DNA from: JBGSST01 sp041736915
Lineage (GTDB): Bacteria > Bdellovibrionota > FAC87 > UBA2466
DNA length: 9,411 nt
NCBI GenBank assembly: GCA_041736915.1
Contig: JBGSST010000116.1
Location: 1 to 9,411, forward strand
Direction of reading: 5' to 3'
Position 1 is the first letter of the stretch. Each line of letters starts with the position of its first letter. Below, one piece after another: positions 1 through 6,395 of the stretch. Under the pieces are notes generated by a model. The model saw only the letters and a program-made list of their open reading frames with translations. It was not told the DNA's origin and made no database searches. The position numbers were made by a program, and so were the translations under genes.

Positions 1-208
1 CGCCGCTCCTGCAGCCGCCTCGGCGCCCGCGGAGAAGAGTGTGCTGAACGAGATCTTGTTTGGCAGCACGGGACCGCGGGGCGGACATCGCCCGGGGCTA
101 GTCGAGAAAGCCGCAACGAGTGCGGCCCGCACGGTGGCCTCGTCGGTGGGACGAGAGCTGGTGCGGGGTATTTTGGGGTCGCTAATGGGTGGATCGAAAC
201 GCCGGTAG
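1..208 (+). CDS. HerA-like helicase/ATPase (DUF853, YjgR family), C-terminal fragment
   Basis: Only the last 68 codons are in the window, read in the frame starting at base 2 and ending with TAG at 206-208. An Ala/Pro-rich linker (APAAASAPAEK) is followed by a tail containing LNEILFGSTGPRGG, then VEKAATSAARTVASSVGRE, then LVRGILGSLMGG and basic residues at the end. As I recall the family, this is the characteristic C-terminus of the DUF853/YjgR proteins, which are HerA-related P-loop ATPases of about 500 residues with poorly defined cellular function. The Walker motifs would lie upstream and cannot be checked here. The gene converges on the minus-strand interrupted gene with only 18 bp between the stops and no terminator hairpin. 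The family call is from recall of the conserved tail, not from a search. Confidence 0.8.
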   Translation, partial: AAPAAASAPAEKSVLNEILFGSTGPRGGHRPGLVEKAATSAARTVASSVGRELVRGILGSLMGGSKRR

Positions 209-226
209 TTCGAAGAAGCGGTCGGG

Positions 227-1636
227 CTATTTCTTTCGGGCAGCCAGGCTGGCTATCGGGATGGAGAGGAGTCCCCCGCCATCCGCGTCGACGTAAAGGT
301 ACTGCCCATCGGGTGAAATACGGCCTCGCAAGGCGGAAGGCGACGCTTCGACGCGGAGCTCGACCAAACGTTTTCCTCGCTTGGAAAAGAGTTCGACGTA
401 GCTGGTTTCATTTAGGTCAGAGTCCCGCCGCCGCGACAGCCCCACCACTCGCCCATCCGGTAGGGGAATGGCGGCCAAGAGAATGTAGATAGCTAAGTTA
501 GCTTTATTGGGGGGCTCGATCCAGTACTCGGGATCTTTAGGTCTCGGGCCACTTATCGAGGCCACGTTCTTTTGGGTGAGCACAAAGCCCCCGTCGTTCC
601 TAAACAGGGGAATCCGTCCATTGAACGATTCGACTAAACGGGGCGGGGCCAAGCGCGTGGCCCGCCCGTCGGGCTTGATGTCGTACCGATGAAGGTTGAA
701 GTCCGTCCCTCGGGTATCAATGGCCCCGGCAAACCATAGCTCATCGGTTCCCGGAATGCGGTTTCAACCTTTGAAGGTGCGGCGACTCGACTCAATGAGC
801 TCTAGCGCCTTTACGGGTATCTCTACGAAGTTGCCGCTTGCGGTGTCGTACCGCTTTATGGCCAGCGAGTTTGGTTCGCGCACAAAGTACTGGGTGGGAA
901 GGTTGCCGTCGATCACCTCCGGAATGTGCGCATTGCGGTCGTAGGTACCTATCCGCTGGCGCGCGTTGACGTCGAGCCGGCCGTTGGCGAGGGGATAAAC
1001 ATTTAGGTAACCGCGCCCGGCGAACGCTACGTGTTTTCCGTCCGACGACAATACCCAAGAGTCGGTCGAGGATTCCTCGAGCTCGTGGCGTTGGGTTTGG
1101 CCGGTTTGCCGATCGTAGACTTCCACGATCGCGGGAGTCCCTACCTTGGGGCCGCTGACTAACGCCACGAGGTGTCGCCCATCGGCCGCCACTTGGGATC
1201 TCGCTCCGTACTCCCACGCGATGTGCTGGATACTTTCCTGACTCTGTAGTGCTTGCCTTTGTTTGAGCTCGGCGTCGCCAAGTCCCGTGGCGGTCCGACC
1301 CAGGCGTTTGAAAAGGGCAGGATGAAACGCGATGGACCTTACTTCATTTTTTTCGAGGAGCGCTTCCAGCTCGCGAAGCTTAGCGGCTAGCGAAGGGGCT
1401 TTTTGCGCAAGATCTTCGGGCAACCGAAACGGATTTTCACGCTCAACAAGTTGGGCAAAGTCTGAAGGGGTCAGCTCTTTGCCTAGCGTGTCGATCAATT
1501 GAAAGTAAGTTTGCTCCACTAGCTCCGCCGACGGAGGAGTGCCGGGGGCGAGAAAGGCCGCCGAAAAGCACACGCTCTGGCCGCGCGACGGCACGGTCGC
1601 GAACAGTATCCAAAGTGCGGCGTAAAAGCGGAGCAT
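227..1636 (-). pseudogene. Secreted propeller-like protein, paralogue of 2421-3824, interrupted by in-frame TGA
   Basis: Read in one frame from ATG 1636 to TAG 227, this is 469 codon positions broken by a single TGA at 764-766 (codon 291). Both sides align with the intact 467-aa paralogue at 2421-3824, so there is no frameshift. The TGA falls where the paralogue has Trp293: TFKG-stop-NRIPGTDELWF against AFESWGRIPGTDDLWF. The product starts with a signal peptide (about residues 1-21), then VCFSAAFLAP, an alpha-helical segment with ENPFRLPEDL at 68-77, and a C-terminal part with propeller-like phrases (SSDGKHVAF, ISPDGQYLYV). The start was chosen at the Met aligning with the paralogue's signal peptide, not at the in-frame GTG 42 bases upstream. 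There is no Shine-Dalgarno. Function is not recognised. It may be a recent nonsense mutant, a sequencing error, or a gene read through at UGA; without readthrough the product is a 290-residue truncated protein. Confidence 0.8.
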
Positions 1637-1642
1637 GGCTTT

Positions 1643-1648
1643 ATTGTA
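1643..1648 (-). promoter_or_regulatory. Candidate -10 element for the interrupted paralogue
   Basis: On the minus strand the hexamer TACAAT (5 of 6 matches to TATAAT) ends exactly 6 nt before the ATG at 1636, with AAAGCC between. A start site at the usual distance would fall on or beside the A of the ATG, implying a leaderless mRNA. No good -35 is visible. The upstream lipoprotein gene is closed off by a terminator, so a promoter is needed in this gap. Confidence 0.4.
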
Positions 1649-1678
1649 TACGACCCTCGAGCCGCAAAGCTCCCGCAC

Positions 1679-1710
1679 AAAAAAAGCCGCGGCATCACAG
1701 ACGCCGCGGC
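1679..1710 (-). terminator. Intrinsic terminator of the OmpA-like lipoprotein gene
   Basis: On the minus strand an 8-bp perfect GC-only stem (GCCGCGGC at 1703-1710 and again at 1686-1693) with a 9-nt loop is followed directly by seven T (1679-1685). It begins about 30 bp after the lipoprotein stop codon and lies upstream of the interrupted gene's start, so it should separate the two transcripts. Each arm is itself a palindrome. No T run follows on the plus strand, so it should act only in the minus direction. Confidence 0.88.
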
Positions 1711-1739
1711 CATTTAAAAAGTGATTGGGACTTACCCGC

Positions 1740-2345
1740 TTACATCTTTTCGATGTGCAGCTCGACGCGGCGGTTTTTAGCGCGCGATTCTGGCGTGTCG
1801 TTCGAGGTGACCGGCTTGGCGGCGCCGCTGCCGGTGGAGAACACCTGGTTGGACGAAACTCCGTTTTTCACCAGCTGACTGCGGACGGCCTGGGCGCGGC
1901 GTTCCGAGAGAGCTTTGTTTTTTGCCGGGTTGCCCTGAGCGTCGGTATGCCCTTCGACCGTAACTTTGCGGCCCTTCATCCCTTTGAGGACGTCGGCCAC
2001 TTTGCTGATGTCGGAGATCGCCGCGCTTTTCAGCTTGGCGCTACCGCTGTCGAACAGGATCTCGCTGCGGAGGTTGACGTGGATCGAACCATCGCTCGAC
2101 GTTTTCACGTCGCCGACTTCGCTCAGCTTGCTCTCGGCCTGCGCCGTTTCCGGCTCCGCGGCGGCCACCGGCGCTTTGGCCGGGGTGGTTTCCGTTACCG
2201 TGGTGCTCGGCCCCGCCGGCATGGCGTTGGTGCCGCCGGCGCCCAGCATGGACCAGCTGGTCTTCGTGCTGTGCGTAGTCGTGGCGCCGTGGTGGTGCGA
2301 GCAGGAGGCCAAGACGAGCAAGGCCAGATACGTGACGTTCTTCAT
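1740..2345 (-). CDS. OmpA/Pal-like peptidoglycan-associated lipoprotein
   Basis: 201 aa. Residues 1-15 are a lipoprotein signal with lipobox LASC (Cys15), so the mature protein should be lipid-anchored, probably in the outer membrane. A His/Thr-rich start (SHHHGATTTH) and an Ala/Pro/Thr linker (about 40-72) lead to an OmpA-C domain (about 85-200). That domain has LFDSGSAKL, then VEGHTDAQG with Asp135, then LSERRAQAV with Arg150, then RAKNRRVELHI near the end. Asp135 and Arg150 are 15 residues apart, matching the pair that binds diaminopimelate in OmpA-type domains. The expected role is tethering the envelope to peptidoglycan. The Shine-Dalgarno AAGGGGAA at 2352-2359 is 6 nt from the ATG. It sits between two paralogous secreted-protein genes in the same orientation. 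It is longer than minimal Pal and has no tol genes nearby, so I give no symbol. Confidence 0.92.
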   Translation of the reverse strand: MKNVTYLALLVLASCSHHHGATTTHSTKTSWSMLGAGGTNAMPAGPSTTVTETTPAKAPVAAAEPETAQAESKLSEVGDVKTSSDGSIHVNLRSEILFDSGSAKLKSAAISDISKVADVLKGMKGRKVTVEGHTDAQGNPAKNKALSERRAQAVRSQLVKNGVSSNQVFSTGSGAAKPVTSNDTPESRAKNRRVELHIEKM

Positions 2346-2420
2346 GAGTCGTTCCCCTTAGTGGTATGTAATGATTTGGTACAACTTCGCAAAAAAATAG
2401 GCGCCTGAATAGAGGGGGAG

Positions 2421-3824
2421 CTATTTTTTTGTAGGAAGCAGCCGGGAAACGGCGATGCTAAAGACGCCGCCGGTTTTCAGCGTGAGATAAATCGTGCGGC
2501 CATCGGGGGAGATTACCGGCGTTGCCTGCTCGTGGACTTCGCCGGGAATGGGATAGCCGCCTACGTGCTGCCCCTCGAAAGAAAAAAGATCGAGATACGC
2601 GGCCTCCCCCTCTCGCGTTTTGGTGAGGACCCGACCATCGGGCAAAGGGTTAGCGGTGACGACGGTGGGGGGGCGTTGTGGTGGGCTCGCGCGCACGGGG
2701 GGGGTGAGTGGCTTTAGGCCGTTCTTCGTCGCAGGCCCGCCAATCTGCGCGATGGGGCCCGCGGCGATGACGAATCCGCCCTGCGGAAAAAAATTCGGGC
2801 GTTCTTGGACGGAGGTTTTCAAGGAGTACGGAGGAGAACGGCGTACCGCCTTGCCGTGCGGCGTGATTCCATAAAGGTGAATCTTGGAGTCGCCCAGCTG
2901 GTTCGAAAACTGAAACCATAAGTCGTCGGTTCCGGGAATCCTTCCCCAGCTTTCGAACGCGCCTTGGGTGTACACGGCACGGTTGACTACCGGATTGTCG
3001 ATCTCGATTTTCTGGTTGGTAGCCGCATCGTAGCGGGTCACTTGATAGCGAAGCTCATCCCAGACATAAAACTGGGATGGGGTTTGGCCGGGTAGGCTCA
3101 AGTATCCGCCGAGCGAGTCGTTCGCGTCACCGATACGCCGGCGGCCCGGCAGATCGAGCTGCCCGTTGGTGAGGGGGTAGACGTCGAGCCAGCGCGGGCC
3201 GGGGAAGGCTACGCTTTTTCCGTCGGACCCCAGCGCCCACGACTTCAGGGTGTGGGCAGCCAACAATTGCTCGTGAAGTTCTCCGGTCTGCGTGTCGTAG
3301 CTCCTCACGTTCGTTCCCAAGCCGCCGCCAGGCACCCTCACGGGCTCGACGCTGACGAAGTAGCGGCCATCGGCCGTCAGGCGCGCCTTCAGGTCAAAGG
3401 GAAAACGGTGGCGCCGGTTTGGTTCCTGATCGACGTCCGCCACTTCTTGGCGATCGGCGACCTGCCTCATGTGCTGATCGTGATGGCGCAGGGCGCTTAC
3501 CACGTGGTTGCGGATCGCTTCCGAGTTCCAGCCGAGCTTGTCGAGCATCCGTTCGAACTCGGCGAGCTTTCCGGCGAAGGTGGGGAACCTCTCCACCAGA
3601 TCGTCCGGAAGGCGGAACGGATTTTCGAGGGCCACCAGCGTCGCCCGGTCTCCGAGCGTGAGTCCGGTCGTAGTGGCCTCGAGTAAGTCGACGTAGGTTT
3701 GGGCAATCAGCTCGGGTGAAGGCTCGCCGTTGGGAGCAAGGTACGCGGCCGAAAAGCAAATGGGGCGGGCCGCTCGGGCGGTATGGGGAATCATTATGCA
3801 CAGGGCCACGAGTAGACGAACCAT
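2421..3824 (-). CDS. Predicted secreted protein with propeller-like C-terminal part, unrecognised family
   Basis: 467 aa. A signal peptide (about 1-19, ending ARAA) precedes PICFSAAYLAP. A mainly helical region (about 35-125) holds ENPFRLPDDL at 67-76. From about 140 on, beta-rich phrases recur with the look of propeller blades: LTADGRYFVSV, LGSDGKSVAF, RIPGTDDLWF, PLPDGRVL and ISPDGRTIYL. A proline-rich linker lies at 374-386. I do not recognise a named family; it could be a PD40/lactonase-like propeller, but no catalytic residues are evident. It is paralogous over its full length to the interrupted gene at 227-1636, with the OmpA-like gene between them. The start is set by the signal peptide; there is no spaced Shine-Dalgarno, but TAAAAT lies 6 nt before the ATG. 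Coding-strand C8 and C7 tracts (2697-2704 and 2667-2673) encode the proline-rich linker. Confidence 0.85.
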   Translation of the reverse strand: MVRLLVALCIMIPHTARAARPICFSAAYLAPNGEPSPELIAQTYVDLLEATTTGLTLGDRATLVALENPFRLPDDLVERFPTFAGKLAEFERMLDKLGWNSEAIRNHVVSALRHHDQHMRQVADRQEVADVDQEPNRRHRFPFDLKARLTADGRYFVSVEPVRVPGGGLGTNVRSYDTQTGELHEQLLAAHTLKSWALGSDGKSVAFPGPRWLDVYPLTNGQLDLPGRRRIGDANDSLGGYLSLPGQTPSQFYVWDELRYQVTRYDAATNQKIEIDNPVVNRAVYTQGAFESWGRIPGTDDLWFQFSNQLGDSKIHLYGITPHGKAVRRSPPYSLKTSVQERPNFFPQGGFVIAAGPIAQIGGPATKNGLKPLTPPVRASPPQRPPTVVTANPLPDGRVLTKTREGEAAYLDLFSFEGQHVGGYPIPGEVHEQATPVISPDGRTIYLTLKTGGVFSIAVSRLLPTKK

Positions 3825-3830
3825 CCGCCC

Positions 3831-3836
3831 ATTTTA
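3831..3836 (-). promoter_or_regulatory. Candidate -10 element for the secreted propeller-like gene
   Basis: On the minus strand TAAAAT (5 of 6 to TATAAT) is separated from the ATG at 3824 by exactly 6 nt (GGGCGG). This is the same geometry as upstream of the interrupted paralogue and suggests a leaderless transcript. No convincing -35 hexamer is seen 16-18 bp upstream. The GGGCGG next to the ATG is too close to serve as a ribosome binding site. Confidence 0.4.
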
Positions 3837-3867
3837 CCCGACCTATGCGGAGGGCCCTTTTTTTAAT

Positions 3868-3871
3868 AGGA
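3868..3871 (+). promoter_or_regulatory. Shine-Dalgarno that fixes the dehydrogenase start
   Basis: AGGA here stands 7 nt before the ATG at 3879 but only 1 nt before the in-frame GTG at 3873. It therefore favours the ATG and removes two residues from the longest open frame. Confidence 0.6.
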
Positions 3872-3878
3872 TGTGAGT

Positions 3879-4637
3879 ATGCAAAAGGTGGCGGTGATCA
3901 CGGGGGCCAGTTCGGGAATCGGAAAGGCCACGGCCGAGCTTTTTGCTACCCGCGGATTTTCGCTCGCCGTCATTGCGCGTAGAGAGTCGTTGCTGACCTC
4001 GTTAGTCGCTTCGCTTCAGCAGATGAGTCCGGGCGGAAAATTCATTCCGTACGTTGCCGACGTCTCTTCGTGGGAATCGGTCGAGGCGATGGCGAAGAAG
4101 ATCGAGGCGGACTGGCCGGCAGTGAACGTTCTGGTGAACAACGCGGGCGCCTTCGACTACGGCCCCATCGAAAAAATTTCTCCCGATAAGATCGACGAGC
4201 TGATTCACGTGAACGTGCGGGGGGTGATCGCCACTACACGATCACTTTTGCCCTCGCTGAAAAAAGGGGTTACGGCCGGCGGCGCCAAGATCATCAACGT
4301 GTCGTCGATTGCGGGACTTTGGGGTTTTCCCAACATGGCGGCCTACTCGGCGACCAAGTTCGCGGTGGCCGGTTTTGGCAGTGCGCTTTCGCGCGAGCTG
4401 AAACCGCAGAACATCGGTGTGTCGACGATTTTTCCCGGACCCGTCAATACGAAGCTCGCCAAGGGAACCCGGCCGCAGAAAAAGATGGTGAAGATCCCCG
4501 AAGACGTGGCGCTAGAAATTCTGGCCCTCGTCGAAGGGTCCCGCCGCCGCAAGATTCATCCCGTGTTCAACGCGCTCAGCGTGATGGACCAGGTGAGCAG
4601 CGAGACGGTCGACAAGATCTTGAAAAAGATCCTATAG
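3879..4637 (+). CDS. Short-chain dehydrogenase/reductase (classical SDR)
   Basis: 252 aa, the usual length for a classical SDR. The Rossmann nucleotide-binding motif TGASSGIG is at 8-15, Asp61 follows the third strand (VADVSS), NNAG is at 87-90, and the active-site tetrad can be read as Asn112 (HVNVRG), Ser143 (INVSS), Tyr156 and Lys160 (YSATK). Two arginines after the second strand (IARRE, 33-34) suggest a preference for NADP(H). PGPVNT at 187-191 is the usual post-active-site loop. The expected reaction is NAD(P)-dependent oxidation or reduction of an alcohol or ketone; the substrate cannot be told from sequence. No signal peptide is present, so it is probably cytosolic. It is divergent from the secreted-protein gene (54 bp between starts) and convergent with the PAP2 gene; the two stop codons abut as CTATAG. 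Confidence 0.93.
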   Translation: MQKVAVITGASSGIGKATAELFATRGFSLAVIARRESLLTSLVASLQQMSPGGKFIPYVADVSSWESVEAMAKKIEADWPAVNVLVNNAGAFDYGPIEKISPDKIDELIHVNVRGVIATTRSLLPSLKKGVTAGGAKIINVSSIAGLWGFPNMAAYSATKFAVAGFGSALSRELKPQNIGVSTIFPGPVNTKLAKGTRPQKKMVKIPEDVALEILALVEGSRRRKIHPVFNALSVMDQVSSETVDKILKKIL

Positions 4638-5294
4638 CGACGACAGCCCTAGCTCCTTGCGGAACGAAGCGTCTTGAGAGAGCCGTTCGCAAATCTGCGT
4701 GGCCAGCTCTTGTCCGGCCTTCACATCGGAAGGGTGGTGCACTCCGCCGATCACGCGAAGTTCGCCCACGAGGTAGCCTTGCTGTTTCAGCTCGTAGCTC
4801 TTGTGCGGAAATTTTTTCGCCAATAGGCAGGCTCCTACCGCCCCCAGGGCGGCGTGCGTGCTGGGGTAAGAATCGTTGTAACCCGGCTTGTAGAGGCACG
4901 GACTTAGCTGTTTTAGCGTCTGGTAGGGACGCGGACGGCCAAACTGTTTCTTGAACCGGGAAGAGATCTGGTGAGTGAGGTAGAACACGCGCCTCATCGT
5001 AGAGGAGACCGCCGCGTACTCGGAGTAGCTCAGCATATTGTGCGTCGTGAGTAGCCCGCTTTCGGGGCCGAACAGCACGCGAAAGTCCGGCAAAGTCTGC
5101 GCATTGCCGAGCAAGCAGGCCCCCTCCGCACGAACCTTCTCTTCGTAGAGCACCTCATCCTGGTCTCGCTTTTCATCGACGGACCCGGCAACGGGCGGAG
5201 CGGCCAAACGGAACTCGGTGGGTTTGAGCTCACTCCAGTGCGCGTGGGCGGAAACACTCAAGATTAGCGATAGCGGCAGCAAGATCGGTTTCAT
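4632..5294 (-). CDS. Secreted PAP2-family (class A) acid phosphatase
   Basis: 220 aa from the ATG at 5292-5294. A signal peptide (about 1-18, ending SAHA) indicates a periplasmic protein. All three phosphatase motifs are present: K-x6-RP (Lys115 to Arg122-Pro123, KKQFGRPRP), PSTH at 144-147 (variant of PSGH), and R-x5-H-x3-D (Arg180, His186, Asp190). His186 should be the phospho-enzyme nucleophile. Sequence and length fit class A non-specific acid phosphatases, soluble periplasmic relatives of the membrane PAP2 lipid phosphatases; no other membrane segments are visible. Cys60, Cys133, Cys156 and Cys202 could form disulfides. An in-frame TTG 9 bases upstream is less likely as start because it adds charged residues before the signal peptide. 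No Shine-Dalgarno is present. The substrate is not determinable. Confidence 0.92.
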   Translation of the reverse strand: MKPILLPLSLILSVSAHAHWSELKPTEFRLAAPPVAGSVDEKRDQDEVLYEEKVRAEGACLLGNAQTLPDFRVLFGPESGLLTTHNMLSYSEYAAVSSTMRRVFYLTHQISSRFKKQFGRPRPYQTLKQLSPCLYKPGYNDSYPSTHAALGAVGACLLAKKFPHKSYELKQQGYLVGELRVIGGVHHPSDVKAGQELATQICERLSQDASFRKELGLSSL

Positions 5295-5301
5295 GGGGCG
5301 C

Positions 5302-5307
5302 AAGCTA
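5302..5307 (-). promoter_or_regulatory. Weak candidate -10 element for the PAP2 phosphatase gene
   Basis: TAGCTT on the minus strand fits the loose pattern TANNNT and lies 7 nt before the ATG at 5294. It matches TATAAT at only 3 of 6 positions, so on its own it is weak. It is listed because the gene lacks a Shine-Dalgarno and three other such genes here have a similar placement. Confidence 0.2.
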
Positions 5308-5370
5308 CCGGGCAGGTTTAGGGTTGAGAATGTAAAAACGTGGCCGGGCGCACTAAGTGATCTTTTTTGT

Positions 5371-5395
5371 GGACGGGGACCCCAGGCCCCCGTCC
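5371..5395. repeat. Intergenic GC-rich inverted repeat
   Basis: An 8-bp perfect stem, GGACGGGG (5371-5378) and CCCCGTCC (5388-5395), has a 9-nt loop. A second outer pair, CACTAA (5351-5356) and TTAGTG (5402-5407), encloses it. It lies 19 bp after the VOC gene's stop, so it may act as a 3' structure for that transcript. However, on the minus strand the stem is followed by an A-rich stretch rather than T, so it is not a canonical intrinsic terminator. A dispersed REP-like element is an alternative that one window cannot test. Confidence 0.55.
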
Positions 5396-5413
5396 CTGAC
5401 TTTAGTGACTACC

Positions 5414-5824
5414 CTAGTTCGCCAACGCCTGAAACACCGCCACGCGGGCGCCATTGGGATCGGCGATCACGGCGTACCGGCCGATGCCGGGGATGGCCGA
5501 CGGGCCCGACAACAGGTCGGCCCCTAGCTCTTTGGCCGTGGTCAGGGTGGAATCCAGATCCTCCACGTTCACGTGCGGCAACCACGTCGACGGCGCCTTG
5601 GCGTCTTTAAGATCTCCCAACTCGTGGGAGCCCAGCCCTGCTACCTGTTTACCGTTCTTCTCAAAGAGAACGTAGCGGGCATCCGGCGGCCCCATCTCCG
5701 TTTCGATGGGCGTCCAGCCGAAGAGGCGGGAGTAGAAGTGTTTGGCCTTCGGTAGATCTCCCGTGAGCATCTCGTTCCAGCAGAAAGAGCCGACGGGCGG
5801 GAAAGCCTCGTTTTGATCCGACAT
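5414..5824 (-). CDS. VOC (glyoxalase/bleomycin-resistance fold) family protein
   Basis: 136 aa. The opening VGSFCWNEMLTGD, then KHFYSRLFGW at 28-37, is typical of the VOC superfamily branch seen in small glyoxalase-like proteins. A second half (about 82-134) contains WLPHVNVEDL, KELGAD and a strand pattern ending IADPNGARVAVFQ, the usual C-terminal strand of a VOC module. There is a single module, so the protein probably dimerises. Metal ligands are not obvious enough to name and the substrate is unknown; no signal peptide, so cytosolic. The start is the ATG at 5822-5824, because AGGAG lies 6 nt upstream and an upstream TTG would place that site inside the gene. It starts 21 bp after the stop of the secreted protein gene, suggesting co-transcription. 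Confidence 0.88.
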   Translation of the reverse strand: MSDQNEAFPPVGSFCWNEMLTGDLPKAKHFYSRLFGWTPIETEMGPPDARYVLFEKNGKQVAGLGSHELGDLKDAKAPSTWLPHVNVEDLDSTLTTAKELGADLLSGPSAIPGIGRYAVIADPNGARVAVFQALAN

Positions 5825-5830
5825 GGTGAA

Positions 5831-5835
5831 CTCCT
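5831..5835 (-). promoter_or_regulatory. Shine-Dalgarno that fixes the VOC protein start
   Basis: AGGAG on the minus strand is 6 nt before the ATG at 5824. It excludes the upstream in-frame TTG at 5845 as the likely start. Confidence 0.75.
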
Positions 5836-5845
5836 GTTTCCGCAA

Positions 5846-6310
5846 TTAGGGTTTTACGAGCGAGAGGGTGTCCGACCAAAAGCCATTGCCGTCGTTCGAC
5901 GTCATATCGCCCATGCGGTGGATGAGGTGGTTCGTGGCGTCGTGGTAGAAGTTCTGGTGCAACAGGCCCGCCGCGGTCTGAGCGCGGTAATCACACCATT
6001 TGCCGCCATCTTTTTGGCGGAAGCAGTAGCCCACGCCGATGACGTCGCCGCCCTTGCCGGTGACGGTCACCGCGCCCTTGTCGCCGATATTCACGGTGTG
6101 GACCTCGTGGATCACTTCTCCGTTGGCGAGTTTCGTGACTTCAGTGAATCGCGCGGCTTTGTCTTTCTCGACAATCTCAACCTTCAGCTCGGTCGTGTAC
6201 TCCACCTCCGCCTTGCCACCTAATACGGCCTTGCCTTGGCCGGCGAACGTTTCGGCGAATCCCACCGACGACAGAACCAACATTCCAACCACTAACGTAC
6301 TTACTTTCAC
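5846..6310 (-). CDS. Small secreted hypothetical protein with one cysteine pair
   Basis: 154 aa. A clear signal peptide (about 1-19, cleavage after GFA) means export. The mature part is about 135 residues and looks beta-rich: alternating strands run through about 25-95 (VEYTTELKVEIVEKD, VIHEVHTVNIGDKGAVTVT). Cys96 and Cys106 flank a charged loop (YCFRQKDGGKWC) and probably form a disulfide. The C-terminal part has several His and Trp/Phe residues. I do not recognise the family. The start codon is GTG at 6308-6310, supported by a strong Shine-Dalgarno. It lies 85 bp after the kinase gene and 21 bp before the VOC gene; the latter spacing suggests an operon. Confidence 0.82.
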   Translation of the reverse strand: MKVSTLVVGMLVLSSVGFAETFAGQGKAVLGGKAEVEYTTELKVEIVEKDKAARFTEVTKLANGEVIHEVHTVNIGDKGAVTVTGKGGDVIGVGYCFRQKDGGKWCDYRAQTAAGLLHQNFYHDATNHLIHRMGDMTSNDGNGFWSDTLSLVKP

Positions 6311-6317
6311 TTTGAGT

Positions 6318-6324
6318 CCCCTTT
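6318..6324 (-). promoter_or_regulatory. Shine-Dalgarno supporting a GTG start
   Basis: AAAGGGG on the minus strand stands 7 nt before the GTG at 6310. Its strength and spacing support GTG as the start, and the signal peptide begins right there. Confidence 0.75.
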
Positions 6325-6395
6325 GTTTTTTTCGCCGGTCATCGGCGCGTAAGGACGAATCTACGGATCGGAGCGGGGCCGTCCATCGTCGGACT

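Noticed and set aside
653..763. Frameshift between the two halves of the interrupted propeller-like gene.
   Set aside because: Both halves are in the same frame; the 37 codons between the TGA and the next Met match the paralogue. Only a nonsense codon is needed.
227..1636. Genome-wide recoding of UGA as Trp.
   Set aside because: The ABC1-like kinase uses TGA as its natural stop; a single internal TGA is better explained by mutation, error or readthrough.
2391..2406. AGGCGCCT-A-T7 on the minus strand after the secreted-protein gene as its terminator.
   Set aside because: The palindrome has no loop; only the T run supports termination. Transcription may continue into the OmpA-like gene.
1725..2408. 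Long plus-strand open frame of 227 codons opposite the OmpA-like gene.
   Set aside because: It is an antisense shadow in GC-rich sequence, with low-complexity Arg/Gly-rich translation and no ribosome binding site; the minus-strand gene has full family motifs.
3851..3864. AGGGCCCT followed by T7 on the plus strand, resembling a terminator before the SDR gene.
   Set aside because: An 8-bp palindrome without a loop cannot fold into a stable hairpin, and no plus-strand gene ends just upstream.
6333..6347. CGCCG-loop-CGGCG hairpin between the kinase and the small secreted protein.
   Set aside because: The stem is only 5 bp and is followed by A7 rather than T7 on the minus strand, so it is not a terminator in the coding direction.
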